The position numbers were made by a program, and so were the translations under genes. The notes under the pieces are model-generated. The model was not told the origin of the DNA. It did not search any database and saw only the letters and a list, made by a program, of their open reading frames with translations. Below, piece by piece: positions 16,972-25,738 of a stretch of 64,000 bases of DNA (position 1 is its first letter; every line of letters begins with the position of its first letter). This stretch comes from Dolichospermum compactum NIES-806 (GTDB lineage Bacteria > Cyanobacteriota > Cyanobacteriia > Cyanobacteriales > Nostocaceae). The stretch lies in assembly GCF_002368115.1 (NCBI RefSeq), contig NZ_AP018316.1, forward strand, positions 2,638,569-2,702,568. The letters are read 5' to 3'.

Positions 16972-17500
16972 TTTACGGTTATGTCTTGATCTAAATATTT
17001 GGTGTGCGGCATTATTAGCTGATATCAAAGGAAATGAAAATATTGCTACACCACGTAAGCTATCAGCTTGTCAAAGTATAGTTGATACAGTTCGTTATGG
17101 TCGCTGTTATATTGGAACAGTAGAACTTGTGATTTCTTGGGGAATGTTAAATCGTTTAGAGCAAGTTTTATTAAGATTAACTCCCTTAGCTGATGATGCG
17201 TCTTTTTATGTGGATGTTATCCGCAGTTATTCTCAAATTCAGCCTCAATTAATATTGGGAGGAACAGGTGTGATTCCTATTAATGATATGGAAGATCAGC
17301 ACGTTTTAGAAGCAGCTTTAGCTGGTCGGGCTAATGTATTGGTGACAGCTAATTTTAAAGATTTTTTAAATAAAGATATTGAACTTATCGTTCCTGAAAG
17401 ACATAGTATTTATCATTCTCCTATCCATGAATTTCACATCGTTCATCCTTATTTAATGATCAATTGGTTAAATCAATGTAATATTCCTAAAATTTTATAA
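16964..17500 (+). CDS. PIN-domain protein, probable toxin
   Basis: A 178-residue PIN-fold protein from ATG 16964 (a GTG lies one codon earlier). The first acidic site is in RLCLDLNIW, and the second cluster is INDMEDQHVLEAALAGRANV followed by LVTANFKDF. These match the order D...D/E...(T/S)xNxxDF of PIN ribonucleases. It is longer than classical VapC and ends with a PYLMINWLNQ segment. Overlap with the upstream antitoxin gene indicates a toxin-antitoxin operon. Confidence 0.78.
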   Translation: MSNLRLCLDLNIWCAALLADIKGNENIATPRKLSACQSIVDTVRYGRCYIGTVELVISWGMLNRLEQVLLRLTPLADDASFYVDVIRSYSQIQPQLILGGTGVIPINDMEDQHVLEAALAGRANVLVTANFKDFLNKDIELIVPERHSIYHSPIHEFHIVHPYLMINWLNQCNIPKIL

Positions 17501-17573
17501 TCTTTATAATAAAAAAGCTAATAAAAGTTATATAGACTTATTTGAAATTGTATGAATAAAAAATATTAATAAC
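17498..17573. repeat. ~76-bp direct repeat, left copy
   Basis: The AT-rich segment aatctttataataaaaaagc through attaataac recurs at 17803-17882 with small differences. The two copies flank the MITE at 17599-17800, so the element sits between duplicated DNA. Confidence 0.7.
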
Positions 17574-17598
17574 CAAACTGACTAAAATTCTATAATCT

Positions 17599-17800
17599 TA
17601 GGATTTACGCATTGACAAGATTCCCCAAATAGGTGACGTGAATTTTATCCCTTGTAGGGTGCGTCAGACACGATATTTTGACAAAAAAACAGATTTCCTC
17701 TATCTGACACACCCTACTCAATAAGTTATTCCCAAAGCCGAAAACGACGCAATTTCGTTCATTCATATCATGGCAAGTTAGTGAGCGTGCGTAAGTCCTA
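17599..17800. mobile_element. ~202-bp MITE-like element, right copy of the inverted pair
   Basis: This is the reverse complement of the element at 6726-6926 with roughly 90 percent identity by eye, including TAGG(A/C)TTACGCA ends. The pair brackets 10.7 kb that holds the Uma2 insertion, the glycan cluster and a toxin-antitoxin pair. Confidence 0.8.
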
Positions 17801-17802
17801 AA

Positions 17803-17882
17803 TCTTTATAATAAAAAAAGCAAATAAAAATTATATAGAATTATTTGAACTTGAAACTGTATGAATAAAAAACATTAATAAC
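17803..17882. repeat. ~76-bp direct repeat, right copy
   Basis: Direct copy of 17498-17573 with a few indels; see that entry. Confidence 0.7.
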
Positions 17883-17900
17883 TAGAACGCCGAAAGCTAA

Positions 17901-17972
<72 letters not shown>

Positions 17973-18080
17973 GCTTACTAGATCATGATATCAGACTTTT
18001 GACTTTTGCGCTAGTGTTGCATGGTTTAAAAATCGTTAATTTTCTTGGGGGTTGATTAATAGGCGATCGCCATTACCATT

Positions 18081-18178
18081 AGACATCTCCAGAAATTAAA
18101 GATCCTTGACCTGAAACCCTTGTAGAGACGTTCCATCGGTAGAGATTCTCGGCTCTACAATCTTTTTTGGAGATGTCT
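18081..18178. mobile_element. 98-bp MITE-like element with 10-bp inverted ends
   Basis: The ends are AGACATCTCC and GGAGATGTCT. ATT occurs directly outside on both sides (18078-18080 and 18179-18181), a possible 3-bp target duplication. The interior contains a TTGTAGAGACG/CTCTACAA palindrome. No reading frame is present. Confidence 0.7.
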
Positions 18179-18494
18179 ATTATACTCAAAACGGCTAGAA
18201 GCTGGACTTTTTTATCAGACAAAGAACAAGTTCAAAGCCTCTCCAGTATTAAATATTATTCCTTTTCCCTCTCCTCTTAGGAGAGAGTTAGGGAGAGGTG
18301 CGAGGAGAGGTTTACCAGGAGGGTTTCATATTGGGTTAAACTATAAACCGTTTGCAGTATAAATTAACCAATAAACAGATGAAAATGACGAAAACCTTTC
18401 CCAGTCATCTGTCATAGTCCTGGAAGTCTGTATGTCACTTTATTAATTGTTGAATCACGAAATTTATCAACAGATTGCTTAAGACACTAAACAA
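18179..18494. other. Intergenic region with a purine/pyrimidine palindromic repeat
   Basis: Positions about 18264-18318 carry CCCTCTCC..GGAGAG-type inverted sequence of the kind also found at 19984-20070. No gene is seen between the MITE and the end of the sensor-kinase gene. Confidence 0.4.
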
Positions 18495-19883
18495 CTACAA
18501 CAGTGGGAATTGCATGATAAAATTAATGCGATTGTTCATACTCAGGACATGAATAAAACCGCCCAAACGCTGTACTATTGTTTTGACTAATGCCAGTTCT
18601 AAGCCGGTGTTCTGTACTTGCCAGGGGGAATGTTTGGGAATGCGGTAAAATGGCTGAAAAACTTGTGACAGTTTATGGTGGGGAATTTCTATACCAGAAA
18701 TAGTGATTTTTAATTCTATCGTGTCTGCATTCACATCAGCGGTAACTGTAATTGATTCACCTGCGGGAGCGCATTGACAAGCTTGGTTGAGTAGCAGAAT
18801 GATAATTTTTTCTAACTCGGTGATATCTGTGGATAAAGGAGGAATGTCAGTGGGGGTATCTAGATGTAATTGTTGCTGTTGACAATTGGTAACATCTCGA
18901 AAAGATTCAACAATAGAAAATAACCAAGTTGAAAAATCAATAGTAATTAAAGTAGGAGGTTCAGGATGGGTTTTCAGATATGCAAAGGTAAGAAGATCGT
19001 TAAGTAATTTATCTTCGCGTCCACATTCATGATGGAGAATTTGTAATAGTTGGGATACTATTTCTATCTCTACAATCCCGGCTGGTGTTATGAGACTTTC
19101 TAGAGTTTGCACAGCAAGATTAATATTAGTAATCGGTGTGCGTAATTCTTGGGCAAGATGTCTGATAAATTCGTTGTGATGATGTTCTCGATTTTCAATT
19201 TCTTGAACTTGGGCTTTGGTTTTGGTGTAGAGTTGAGATTGACGAATGGCGATCGCACATTTATTAGCTATTTGCTGTAAAAAAGATATTTCTAATTCTC
19301 CAAATTTTGCCTTTGTCTGCCGAATTAGCCAAATATTGCCCAAAACACCTCGATCATCAAAAATCGGACAAGCCAATTGACTCATCATCTGTAAGCCAGA
19401 ATCATGTCCGGGGACAATTTCTATAGATTGCCAGATTTGTTTTTGCAATAGGGATTGATAAATTCGGGAGAAATCAGCAATTTTTGTGGTTAAACCTTGA
19501 AAATGGGGTAAACTTGCACTATATTCATAGGTAACTGTAGCAGCAGTCAAACAGGGATTATAAAGTTCAATTTGACAGCGATTAAGTTGTAATAAATCAA
19601 CTAATTCTTGAGTAATTATTGTTAATATTTTGCGATCATCGAGAGTATCGCGGATGTGTTCAGTAATATATTGTAGCAATCCTTGGAATTTCTGAATTTG
19701 CTGTATCTTTTGAATATTTTCCTGTCTTTCTGACTCTAATTGGATTTGTAAATATTCTACCTGCTGTTGTAATTGGGCAACGGATGTATCTCCACCCAAT
19801 TGCATAGATACTTCTGAACAAAATATGGATGGAGATGGTAATTGCGTCCATTTGGGGATGGATTTAACTCGATTTAGATTCAT
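18495..19883 (-). CDS. GAF-domain sensor histidine kinase homologue lacking the phospho-acceptor His
   Basis: A 462-residue protein with a coiled coil (33-70), a GAF domain (about 80-215), a DHp-like segment and a C-terminal HATPase-like domain (about 350-462). In the H-box the sequence is HLAQELRTPIT (242-252): Q245 (codon CAA) stands where HK proteins have the phosphorylated His of (S/T)HELRTP. The ATP-binding boxes are also weakened: LLLNQACQCAP for the N box, ITISGIEIP for the G1 box (the DxGxGI aspartate is absent) and NTGLELAL for the G2 box. It is therefore probably a non-catalytic or strongly altered sensor. There is no adjacent response regulator. The start is ATG 19883; an internal ATG (MQLGGDT) is also possible. 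Confidence 0.82.
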   Translation of the reverse strand: MNLNRVKSIPKWTQLPSPSIFCSEVSMQLGGDTSVAQLQQQVEYLQIQLESERQENIQKIQQIQKFQGLLQYITEHIRDTLDDRKILTIITQELVDLLQLNRCQIELYNPCLTAATVTYEYSASLPHFQGLTTKIADFSRIYQSLLQKQIWQSIEIVPGHDSGLQMMSQLACPIFDDRGVLGNIWLIRQTKAKFGELEISFLQQIANKCAIAIRQSQLYTKTKAQVQEIENREHHHNEFIRHLAQELRTPITNINLAVQTLESLITPAGIVEIEIVSQLLQILHHECGREDKLLNDLLTFAYLKTHPEPPTLITIDFSTWLFSIVESFRDVTNCQQQQLHLDTPTDIPPLSTDITELEKIIILLLNQACQCAPAGESITVTADVNADTIELKITISGIEIPHHKLSQVFQPFYRIPKHSPWQVQNTGLELALVKTIVQRLGGFIHVLSMNNRINFIMQFPLL

Positions 19884-19983
19884 GCAATAGTTTAGGAAAG
19901 AAATAATGGATAATTGATCATCGGGGAAGAGGTAAGTGGAAATAATGCTTAGAGGATGTTTTAAAAGTTTTTAACGTATAAAT

Positions 19984-20070
19984 TGACCCCTCTCCAAACC
20001 TCTCCCCTTGCAGGGGAGAGGCTTTGAAAACCCCCCTTCCCTACAAGGGAAGGGGGCAGGGGGGTTAGGT
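19984..20070. repeat. CCCCTCTCC-type palindromic intergenic repeat
   Basis: Contains CCCCTTGCAGGGG and CCCCCCTTCC..GGAAGGGGGC stems. Similar G/C-run repeats lie at 20345-20430, 42107-42200 and 43052-43090. They are intergenic and could form strong hairpins in RNA. Confidence 0.65.
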
Positions 20071-20344
20071 TTTTGGAGATTATAGGTTTCATCTAATACT
20101 TTTCAAACAACCTCTTACTCATGACTGATTTTTCCATCTGCCTATTACCTATTCCTTAACGAAGAAATGACATGAGTATGAGTGAGCATACCAAATATTG
20201 TGTATTGCTGATAACAACCCTTGTGACGGTTTGTAAACAGGTACGTTAAGTTACAGCTAATCCCATAACACTATTTTACTACATTGTTAAAAATTAATAC
20301 TAATCTTTTATAAATCTGCAATTATTTACAAAATCATAATGTTT

Positions 20345-20430
20345 TACCCCTCCCTAACCCTCCCCTTGTGAAGGGGGAACCAGATTTTTCTTGTTACCCC
20401 CCTTTACAAGGGGAAAGGGGGTAACAATGT
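20345..20430. repeat. ACCCCTCCCTAACCCTCCCC-type palindromic repeat
   Basis: CCCTCCCCTTGTGAAGGGGG and CCCCCCTTTACAAGGGG stems. Same family as the repeats at 43052 and 42107. Confidence 0.65.
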
Positions 20431-20532
20431 GATGAAAATTACGGAATACCACTTTTAAAATATCCTCTAAGGGTTTTGTTATAATCAATCCTCAATCACC
20501 ATAAAAGAGACGCAAGAGCAGGATTTTGTTTG

Positions 20533-20838
20533 GTTTCGCGGCTCAACCTAACCTACATTTCCTTAACCGACAAGTATTGTGTAGGGAGTCGTTTTCCCTT
20601 GATTTCCGCCGATGTGATTTTAGCATCAGGTTTGTTTATTGGGCGTTGTTGAATTGGCGTATGATTTTTGGAGGTAGACTTGAACGTATGCAAAATTATT
20701 TTCATCCCTAAAATCAGCAACGCCGTTTATTGCTATACTTTGCGTTGTGACTTTTATTCCCCCAACAGGAGTAATTAAAGGAATTTTACCTTTAGTTTTG
20801 ATTGCTTGGGCATTAGCAATGACAGTATTTCGTTCTCC
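20533..20838 (+). pseudogene. Remnant of a membrane-protein gene interrupted by a MITE
   Basis: Removing the 83-bp element at 20642-20724 and one copy of its 8-bp target duplication gives one continuous frame reading PLISADVILASGLFIAIL, CVVTFIPPTGVIKGILPL and VLIAWALAMTVFRSP, two hydrophobic helices with a PPTGV turn. Upstream, the same frame is open back to about 20533 (RLNLTYISLTDKY). The 3' side runs directly into another repeat at 20839. The parent family was not recognised; a multi-pass transporter is the most that can be said. Confidence 0.6.
20642..20724. mobile_element. 83-bp MITE with 8-bp target duplication
   Basis: The ends are GGCGTTGTTGA and TCAGCAACGCC. GTTTATTG is duplicated exactly at 20634-20641 and 20725-20732. 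The element at 51828-51939 has the same ends and also an 8-bp duplication, so both belong to one family. Confidence 0.85.
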
Positions 20839-20923
20839 GGTGCGTCAGATATCAACAATCTGTTTATTTACAAGATTTATGCAGTCTGACTCACCCTACC
20901 AATGTGCCAGTTGCGTAAGTTCT
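20839..20923. repeat. Repeat ending in GCGTAAGT, related to the 6.9-kb repeat
   Basis: GGTGCGTCAGATATCAACAA to CCAATGTGCCAGTTGCGTAA resembles 6929-7017; its right end is repeated in reverse at 44185-44210. It abuts the truncated membrane-protein frame and probably removed that gene's end. Confidence 0.65.
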
Positions 20924-20984
20924 ATGAGTTAAAAATAAGTTTTTTGCCTGTTCACTGTTCTTCTGTTCCCATTCTCGACTTTAT

Positions 20985-22391
20985 ATGACTAACAATTCAG
21001 ATTTTCGGATTGAAAAAGACTCGATGGGCGATCGCCAAATTGCCAATAACGTATATTATGGGATTCAAACCCAAAGGGCTATTGAAAATTTCCCTATTAG
21101 CGGCATTAAACCTTTATCCACTTATATAGATGCTGGTTTATATATTAAAAAAGCCACCGCTATTGTTAACGGAGAATTGGATTGTATTCCCGCAGATATC
21201 AGCAAGGCCATTATTCAAGCTACTGATGAAATTTTAGCAGGTGCATTACGAGATCAATTTGTCGTTGATGTTTATCAAGCTGGTGCAGGAACTTCTCACC
21301 ACATGAATATTAACGAAGTTTTGGCAAATCGGGCTTTAGAAATTCTGGGGGATCAAAAAGGTAATTACAAACTCGTTAGCCCCAATGATCATGTAAACTA
21401 CGGACAGTCTACCAACGATGTCATCCCTACAGCTATTCGCATTGGTGGATTATTGGCACTTTCTCGCACCTTGCAACCAGCTTTAGAACAGGCAATTTCG
21501 GCTTTAGAAGCCAAAGCCACAGAATTTCAAGATATCGTCAAATCTGGGAGAACCCACCTCCAAGACGCTGTACCCGTGCGATTAGGTGATAATTTCGGCG
21601 CTTGGGCGCAAATTCTTTCAGAACACCAAAACCGTCTTTACATTGCTTCTGGGGATTTAATGGTATTGGGTTTAGGTGGTAGTGCGGCGGGAACAGGTAT
21701 GAATACCCACCCGGAATATCGCCAAAGAGTTGTGGATATCCTGTCGCAATTGTTGGAATTTCCCCTAGAACCAGCGCCCCATTTAATGGCTGCTATGCAA
21801 AGTATGGGGGCTTTTGTGAATGTTTCCGGGGCTTTGCGGAATTTAGCCCAGGATTTGGTGAAAATATCCCACGATTTGCGGTTAATGGATTCTGGTCCCA
21901 AAACTGGATTTAAGGAAATTCAACTTCCACCTGTGCAACCTGGTTCTTCGATTATGCCCGGAAAATATAATCCTGTGATGGCGGAAATGACATCAATGGT
22001 ATGTTTTCAGGTAATGGGATATGATAATGCGATCGCTTTTGCTGCCCAAGCAGGACAATTAGAATTAAATGTGATGATGCCCCTCATTGCCTATAATTTA
22101 ATTCACAGCATTGAAATTTTAGGTAACACAATTTGGGCTTTAACTACAAGCTGTATTCAAGGAATTACTGGCAACAAAGAAAGATGTTTAGCCTATGCTG
22201 AAGGCAGTTTAGCATTAGTCACCGCCTTAAATACTCATATTGGATATTTGAATGCTGCGGCTGTAGCTAAGGAATCTTTAGAAACAGGTAAATCTTTACG
22301 GCAAATAGTTATCGAAAAAGGTTTAATGACAGAATCAGAATTAGCAACTGTGTTAGATTTAGACCAAATGAGTGCAATTGTTCCTTTATAA
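20985..22391 (+). CDS. aspA: Aspartate ammonia-lyase (aspartase/fumarase superfamily)
   Basis: A 468-residue cytoplasmic homotetramer-type lyase that reversibly removes ammonia from aspartate to give fumarate. The signature loop is GSSIMPGKYNP (320-330), with the catalytic serine at 321 or 322 and K327. Other family blocks are YQAGAGTSHHMNINEVLANR (97-116), SPNDHVNYGQSTND (132-145) and KSGRTHLQDAVP. The QAGAGTS...NEVLAN block favours aspartase, but HVNYGQSTND is compatible with fumarase, so fumarate hydratase remains an alternative. ATG 20985 is preceded by a repeat-derived leader. A strong hairpin plus T run follows the stop. Confidence 0.85.
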   Translation: MTNNSDFRIEKDSMGDRQIANNVYYGIQTQRAIENFPISGIKPLSTYIDAGLYIKKATAIVNGELDCIPADISKAIIQATDEILAGALRDQFVVDVYQAGAGTSHHMNINEVLANRALEILGDQKGNYKLVSPNDHVNYGQSTNDVIPTAIRIGGLLALSRTLQPALEQAISALEAKATEFQDIVKSGRTHLQDAVPVRLGDNFGAWAQILSEHQNRLYIASGDLMVLGLGGSAAGTGMNTHPEYRQRVVDILSQLLEFPLEPAPHLMAAMQSMGAFVNVSGALRNLAQDLVKISHDLRLMDSGPKTGFKEIQLPPVQPGSSIMPGKYNPVMAEMTSMVCFQVMGYDNAIAFAAQAGQLELNVMMPLIAYNLIHSIEILGNTIWALTTSCIQGITGNKERCLAYAEGSLALVTALNTHIGYLNAAAVAKESLETGKSLRQIVIEKGLMTESELATVLDLDQMSAIVPL

Positions 22392-22399
22392 ACAGGTAG

Positions 22400-22438
22400 G
22401 GGTTTAGCAATGCTAAACCCTGACAGAATCTTTTTTTT
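22400..22438 (+). terminator. Rho-independent-type terminator after aspA
   Basis: The stem GGGTTTAGC (22400-22408) pairs with GCTAAACCC (22412-22420) across a 3-base loop, and eight T residues follow at 22431-22438. It lies 9 bases after the aspA stop. Confidence 0.7.
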
Positions 22439-22477
22439 GACTGCAATTATTTTATAATGCCAACACAAAAACTATAT

Positions 22478-22900
22478 CTATTGACATGAAGGAAATATCT
22501 CAAAACCAGCACAGTGTTGTGGATTAATAATACTAAAAATAGGTTTATCTAAAGTCAAAATCTTAGTAATATTCAGCCTTTCCGCAATAGCAACAATAGT
22601 TGCATCTACAAAATCTAACTCACTATCAGCATATTGGGTTAAAATCTCCGTCACCCTTTTTAAATCAGTTTTATTAATTCCTTCAATAATGACATTACTA
22701 TTAGCTAATTCAGTTAAAACCTGTTTTGTTGTCGGATATCCTAACCTAGAAGTAAGCAAATGAAAAACTTCAGGCAAAACTGTTGTTGGTAAAACTAATA
22801 CTTCCTTTAAATCAACTATAATATCAAGGACACGCTCATAATTTTCGTCCTTAATATCAACAGTTGCCACTAAGAAACTTATATCTAAAATAGCCGTCAT
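22478..22900 (-). CDS. PIN-domain protein, probable toxin
   Basis: A 140-residue PIN domain: D6 in AILDISFLV, E44 in VLPEVFHLL and the second acidic cluster LDFVDATIVAIAERL, then ILTLDKPIFSII. The pattern fits VapC-type ribonucleases, with LDKPIF instead of T-x-N-x-x-F at the last motif. It follows a small acidic protein gene by 2 nt on the same strand, so the pair is a probable toxin-antitoxin operon. Confidence 0.82.
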   Translation of the reverse strand: MTAILDISFLVATVDIKDENYERVLDIIVDLKEVLVLPTTVLPEVFHLLTSRLGYPTTKQVLTELANSNVIIEGINKTDLKRVTEILTQYADSELDFVDATIVAIAERLNITKILTLDKPIFSIINPQHCAGFEIFPSCQ

Positions 22901-22902
22901 GA

Positions 22903-23190
22903 TTATTTATTTACCTCATCATTAAATTCCTTAATACCTCTAGTTGGCTCAATTTCCGGTGCTAAATTTTCTGTATCTTTGTCAGATAAATCGGATTGAC
23001 TAGATTCTCCTATACCAGAAATACTTAATAAAAAAATACTCTCTTTTTGTTCATTATTAATAGCCGCAGAAGTTAAATTAAACTGCAAACGTAAAGATTC
23101 AATAAAATCAGCCAATTCAGGAAGTGCTGCCAGTGGAAGTTCATTAATAGCTTGAGATAATTGTTCGTGGGTAAGACTTACAGAATTCAT
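22903..23190 (-). CDS. Small acidic protein, probable antitoxin of the downstream PIN protein
   Basis: A 95-residue protein with the N-terminal LTHEQLSQAINELPLAALPE and LADFIESLRL typical of cyanobacterial antitoxin-like proteins of the DUF2281 or related type, then a polar Ser/Glu-rich stretch ending in KEFNDEVNK. It has no clear DNA-binding domain. The antitoxin role is inferred from its position 2 nt before the PIN gene. Confidence 0.62.
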   Translation of the reverse strand: MNSVSLTHEQLSQAINELPLAALPELADFIESLRLQFNLTSAAINNEQKESIFLLSISGIGESSQSDLSDKDTENLAPEIEPTRGIKEFNDEVNK

Positions 23191-23644
23191 ATTTTATGTC
23201 ATCCTTCTACAGGATTAGTTTTTCTGTGTTTTCAAATAAATTGGCATTAATTTCTTCTTAGTTGCCCTATTCCTATAAAAATTTAGTTTATATTATTAAA
23301 TAATAACGCAATTATTCTTCATGCAAACAGAAAAACTATCTGTTAGTCTCATTCAGGCTAAACATTCTCTAACCAATTATATGTAAAGCTGCACAGAATC
23401 ATAAAATCCATTCATTAATTCATCCCTTATTATCTGCGGTCAATTATTCTGTAAATCTTATTCAACTTCTTGATATTGACTAGCTGTACTATTAAGAAAT
23501 ATAAATTAATTGTAAAAAATGGCCTAACTCCCTTATGAATATAGGCTTTTGGGGAATTTGTCATTATTTATTAGCCAAGGCTTGACATTATTTATGGTAA
23601 ATAATACCATAACTGAAGAGACATTCTTGGTAGGGGCATCTCAG
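23191..23644. other. Intergenic region upstream of pncB
   Basis: No full gene is seen. A 21-codon frame from ATG 23321 begins MQTEKLSVSL, the usual start of ribbon-helix-helix antitoxins, then ends; it may be a relic. The pncB frame is open upstream to TTG 23549 but the better start is ATG 23645. Confidence 0.4.
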
Positions 23645-25018
23645 ATGACAACTTTCCTAGATATAGACTATGAAAGGAAAAATTCCGAATTAAATCTCAG
23701 TTGTGAGGATTACAGCTTACTAACAGACCTTTATCAGCTAACAATGACAGCTTGTTATGTCGGTGAAGCTATAGAACAAAAGCAAGCGAGTTTTGAATTG
23801 TTTGTCAGACACTTACCCGATGGTTTTGGCTATTTAATAGCAATGGGTTTAGCCCAAGCTCTGGAATATTTGACTAAATTCCGGTTTAATGACATGCAAA
23901 TTGCCGCTTTGCAGTCAACAGGAATTTTTACCCACGCAAATGAGCGTTTTTGGCAACTGTTGAGAGAGGGTTGTTTTACTGGAGATGTGTTGGCAGTTCC
24001 CGAAGGAACAGCGGTATTTGCTAATGAACCCATGCTGCGAATAGAAGCACCCTTATGGCAAGCGCAAATAGTAGAAACATATCTTTTAAATACTCTGAAT
24101 TATCAAACTCTAATTGCCACTAAAGCCGCAAGAATACGGGATATAGCCGGAGAGAAAGCCACACTTTTAGAATTTGGCACGCGCAGGGCTTTTAGTCCCC
24201 AAGCCTCTTTATGGGCAGCACGGGCGGCTTTAGCTGGTGGTTTAGATGCTACTTCCAATGTGTTAGCAGCGCTACAGCTAGGACAAAAACCGAGTGGTAC
24301 AATGGCACACGCTTTAGTCATGGCTTTATCAGCCTTAGAAGGGAGTGAAGAACAGGCTTTTACAGCATTTCATCAATATTTTCCCGGTGCGCCATTATTA
24401 ATTGATACTTATGACACGGTTGCTGCTGCGGAGAAATTAGCAGAAAAAGTCAATGCTGGCCAGATGGAATTATCGGGAGTCAGATTAGATTCTGGAGATT
24501 TAGTTAATTTATCAAAACAAGTGCGATCGCTATTACCCAATATATCAATTTTCGCCAGTGGTGATTTAGATGAATGGGAAATTAGCCGACTGAAGAAAGA
24601 AGGGGCAGAAATTGATAGTTATGGATTAGGCACAAAATTAGTTACAGGTTCACCAGTAAATGGAGTTTATAAACTTGTTGATATTGATGGAATTCCTGTA
24701 ATGAAAGAATCAAGTGGTAAATTTACTTATCCAGGTAAAAAACAAATTTTTCGCTCCTTTATAGATGGTAAAATACAGCACGACAGATTGGGCTTAATAG
24801 ATGAGAAGTCTGAAAATGTAAAATCTTTATTACGGTTAGTAATCAAAGCAGGTAAACAATTGCAACCACCAGAAACTTTAACAATAATTCGTCAACGAAC
24901 TGCGGCATCAGTTGTTAGTCTACCAGAAGAAACACGAAGATTAGAAAATCCTATTTCTGTTAAAGTTGAAATTTCCGAATCATTGCAGAAATTGACAGAA
25001 AACACGAAACGAAAATAA
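23645..25018 (+). CDS. pncB: Nicotinate phosphoribosyltransferase
   Basis: From ATG 23645 (MTTFLDIDYERK, 457 residues) this enzyme converts nicotinate and PRPP to nicotinate mononucleotide in the Preiss-Handler salvage route. Starts at TTG 23549 and ATG 23594 add residues that do not look conserved; GTAGGGG lies 8 bases before 23645. Family blocks are LLTDLYQLTMTACY, LELFVRHLPDGFGYL-like FELFVRHLPDGFGYLIAMG, LEFGTRRAFSPQASLWAARA, GTMAHALVM and VRLDSGDL with FASGDLDEWEI. The next genes are nadD, nrtR and nadE, so the stretch is an NAD biosynthesis cluster. Confidence 0.92.
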   Translation: MTTFLDIDYERKNSELNLSCEDYSLLTDLYQLTMTACYVGEAIEQKQASFELFVRHLPDGFGYLIAMGLAQALEYLTKFRFNDMQIAALQSTGIFTHANERFWQLLREGCFTGDVLAVPEGTAVFANEPMLRIEAPLWQAQIVETYLLNTLNYQTLIATKAARIRDIAGEKATLLEFGTRRAFSPQASLWAARAALAGGLDATSNVLAALQLGQKPSGTMAHALVMALSALEGSEEQAFTAFHQYFPGAPLLIDTYDTVAAAEKLAEKVNAGQMELSGVRLDSGDLVNLSKQVRSLLPNISIFASGDLDEWEISRLKKEGAEIDSYGLGTKLVTGSPVNGVYKLVDIDGIPVMKESSGKFTYPGKKQIFRSFIDGKIQHDRLGLIDEKSENVKSLLRLVIKAGKQLQPPETLTIIRQRTAASVVSLPEETRRLENPISVKVEISESLQKLTENTKRK

Positions 25019-25147
25019 ATTATAACTTACGTACAAATTAAGAAAATGAACCACGAAGGAACGAAGTACACGAAGAGAAGAGAGTTTTAAAGATATTTTG
25101 CGTTAGTCATGTAAATCAAGTCAATGGGCAAATAAACCTCAAAAATC

Positions 25148-25738
25148 ATGAAAATTGCATTATTTGGTACAAGTGCAGATCCTCCAACTGCTGGACATTT
25201 GATAATTCTCAAATGGTTATCGGAATGTTATGATTGGGTAGCTGTGTGGGCGGCGGATAATCCTTTGAAGTCCCAACAAACGCCTTTACCACATCGGGCA
25301 GCAATGTTAGAACTGTTAATTAAAGATATCAATATTGCTAACCAAAATATTGCCTTAGAACAAGATTTAAGTAGTTGGAAAACTCTAGAAACTGTAGGTA
25401 AAGCAAAATTAAAATGGGGAGAAAATATTGAATATACTTTAGTAATTGGTGCTGATTTAGTCAATCAGTTGCCGCGCTGGTATCATGTTGAAGATTTATT
25501 ACAACAAGTGCAATTACTGGTAATTCCCAGACCAGGATATATAATAGATGATTCTAGTTTAGAAAAAGTTAAACAAATCGGAGGACAAATTAAAATTGCA
25601 AATTTAATTGGTTTAGATGTTTCCTCTACCGCTTTTCGTGAACAAGGAGATATTAATACTCTCACACCTCCCGTCATTGCCTATATTCATCAACAGCATT
25701 TGTACGAATGCCAATACGTAACCCAAAAAAGATTCTAA
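25148..25738 (+). CDS. nadD: Nicotinate-nucleotide adenylyltransferase
   Basis: A 196-residue nucleotidyltransferase that adenylates nicotinate mononucleotide to deamido-NAD. The HxGH-type motif appears as TAGH (14-17) in FGTSADPPTAGHL, and the C-terminal ISSTxIR-type motif is VSSTAFREQ. VIGADLVNQLPRW is the adenine/phosphate region. The length is slightly below average but complete. Its last 31 bases overlap the start of the nrtR gene in another frame, indicating tight co-transcription. Confidence 0.92.
   Translation: MKIALFGTSADPPTAGHLIILKWLSECYDWVAVWAADNPLKSQQTPLPHRAAMLELLIKDINIANQNIALEQDLSSWKTLETVGKAKLKWGENIEYTLVIGADLVNQLPRWYHVEDLLQQVQLLVIPRPGYIIDDSSLEKVKQIGGQIKIANLIGLDVSSTAFREQGDINTLTPPVIAYIHQQHLYECQYVTQKRF

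Noticed and set aside
6726..17800. Composite transposon carrying the glycan cluster
   Set aside because: The inverted elements carry no transposase and similar ends are scattered throughout the window, so mobility as a unit is not shown; kept only as a possible inversion substrate.
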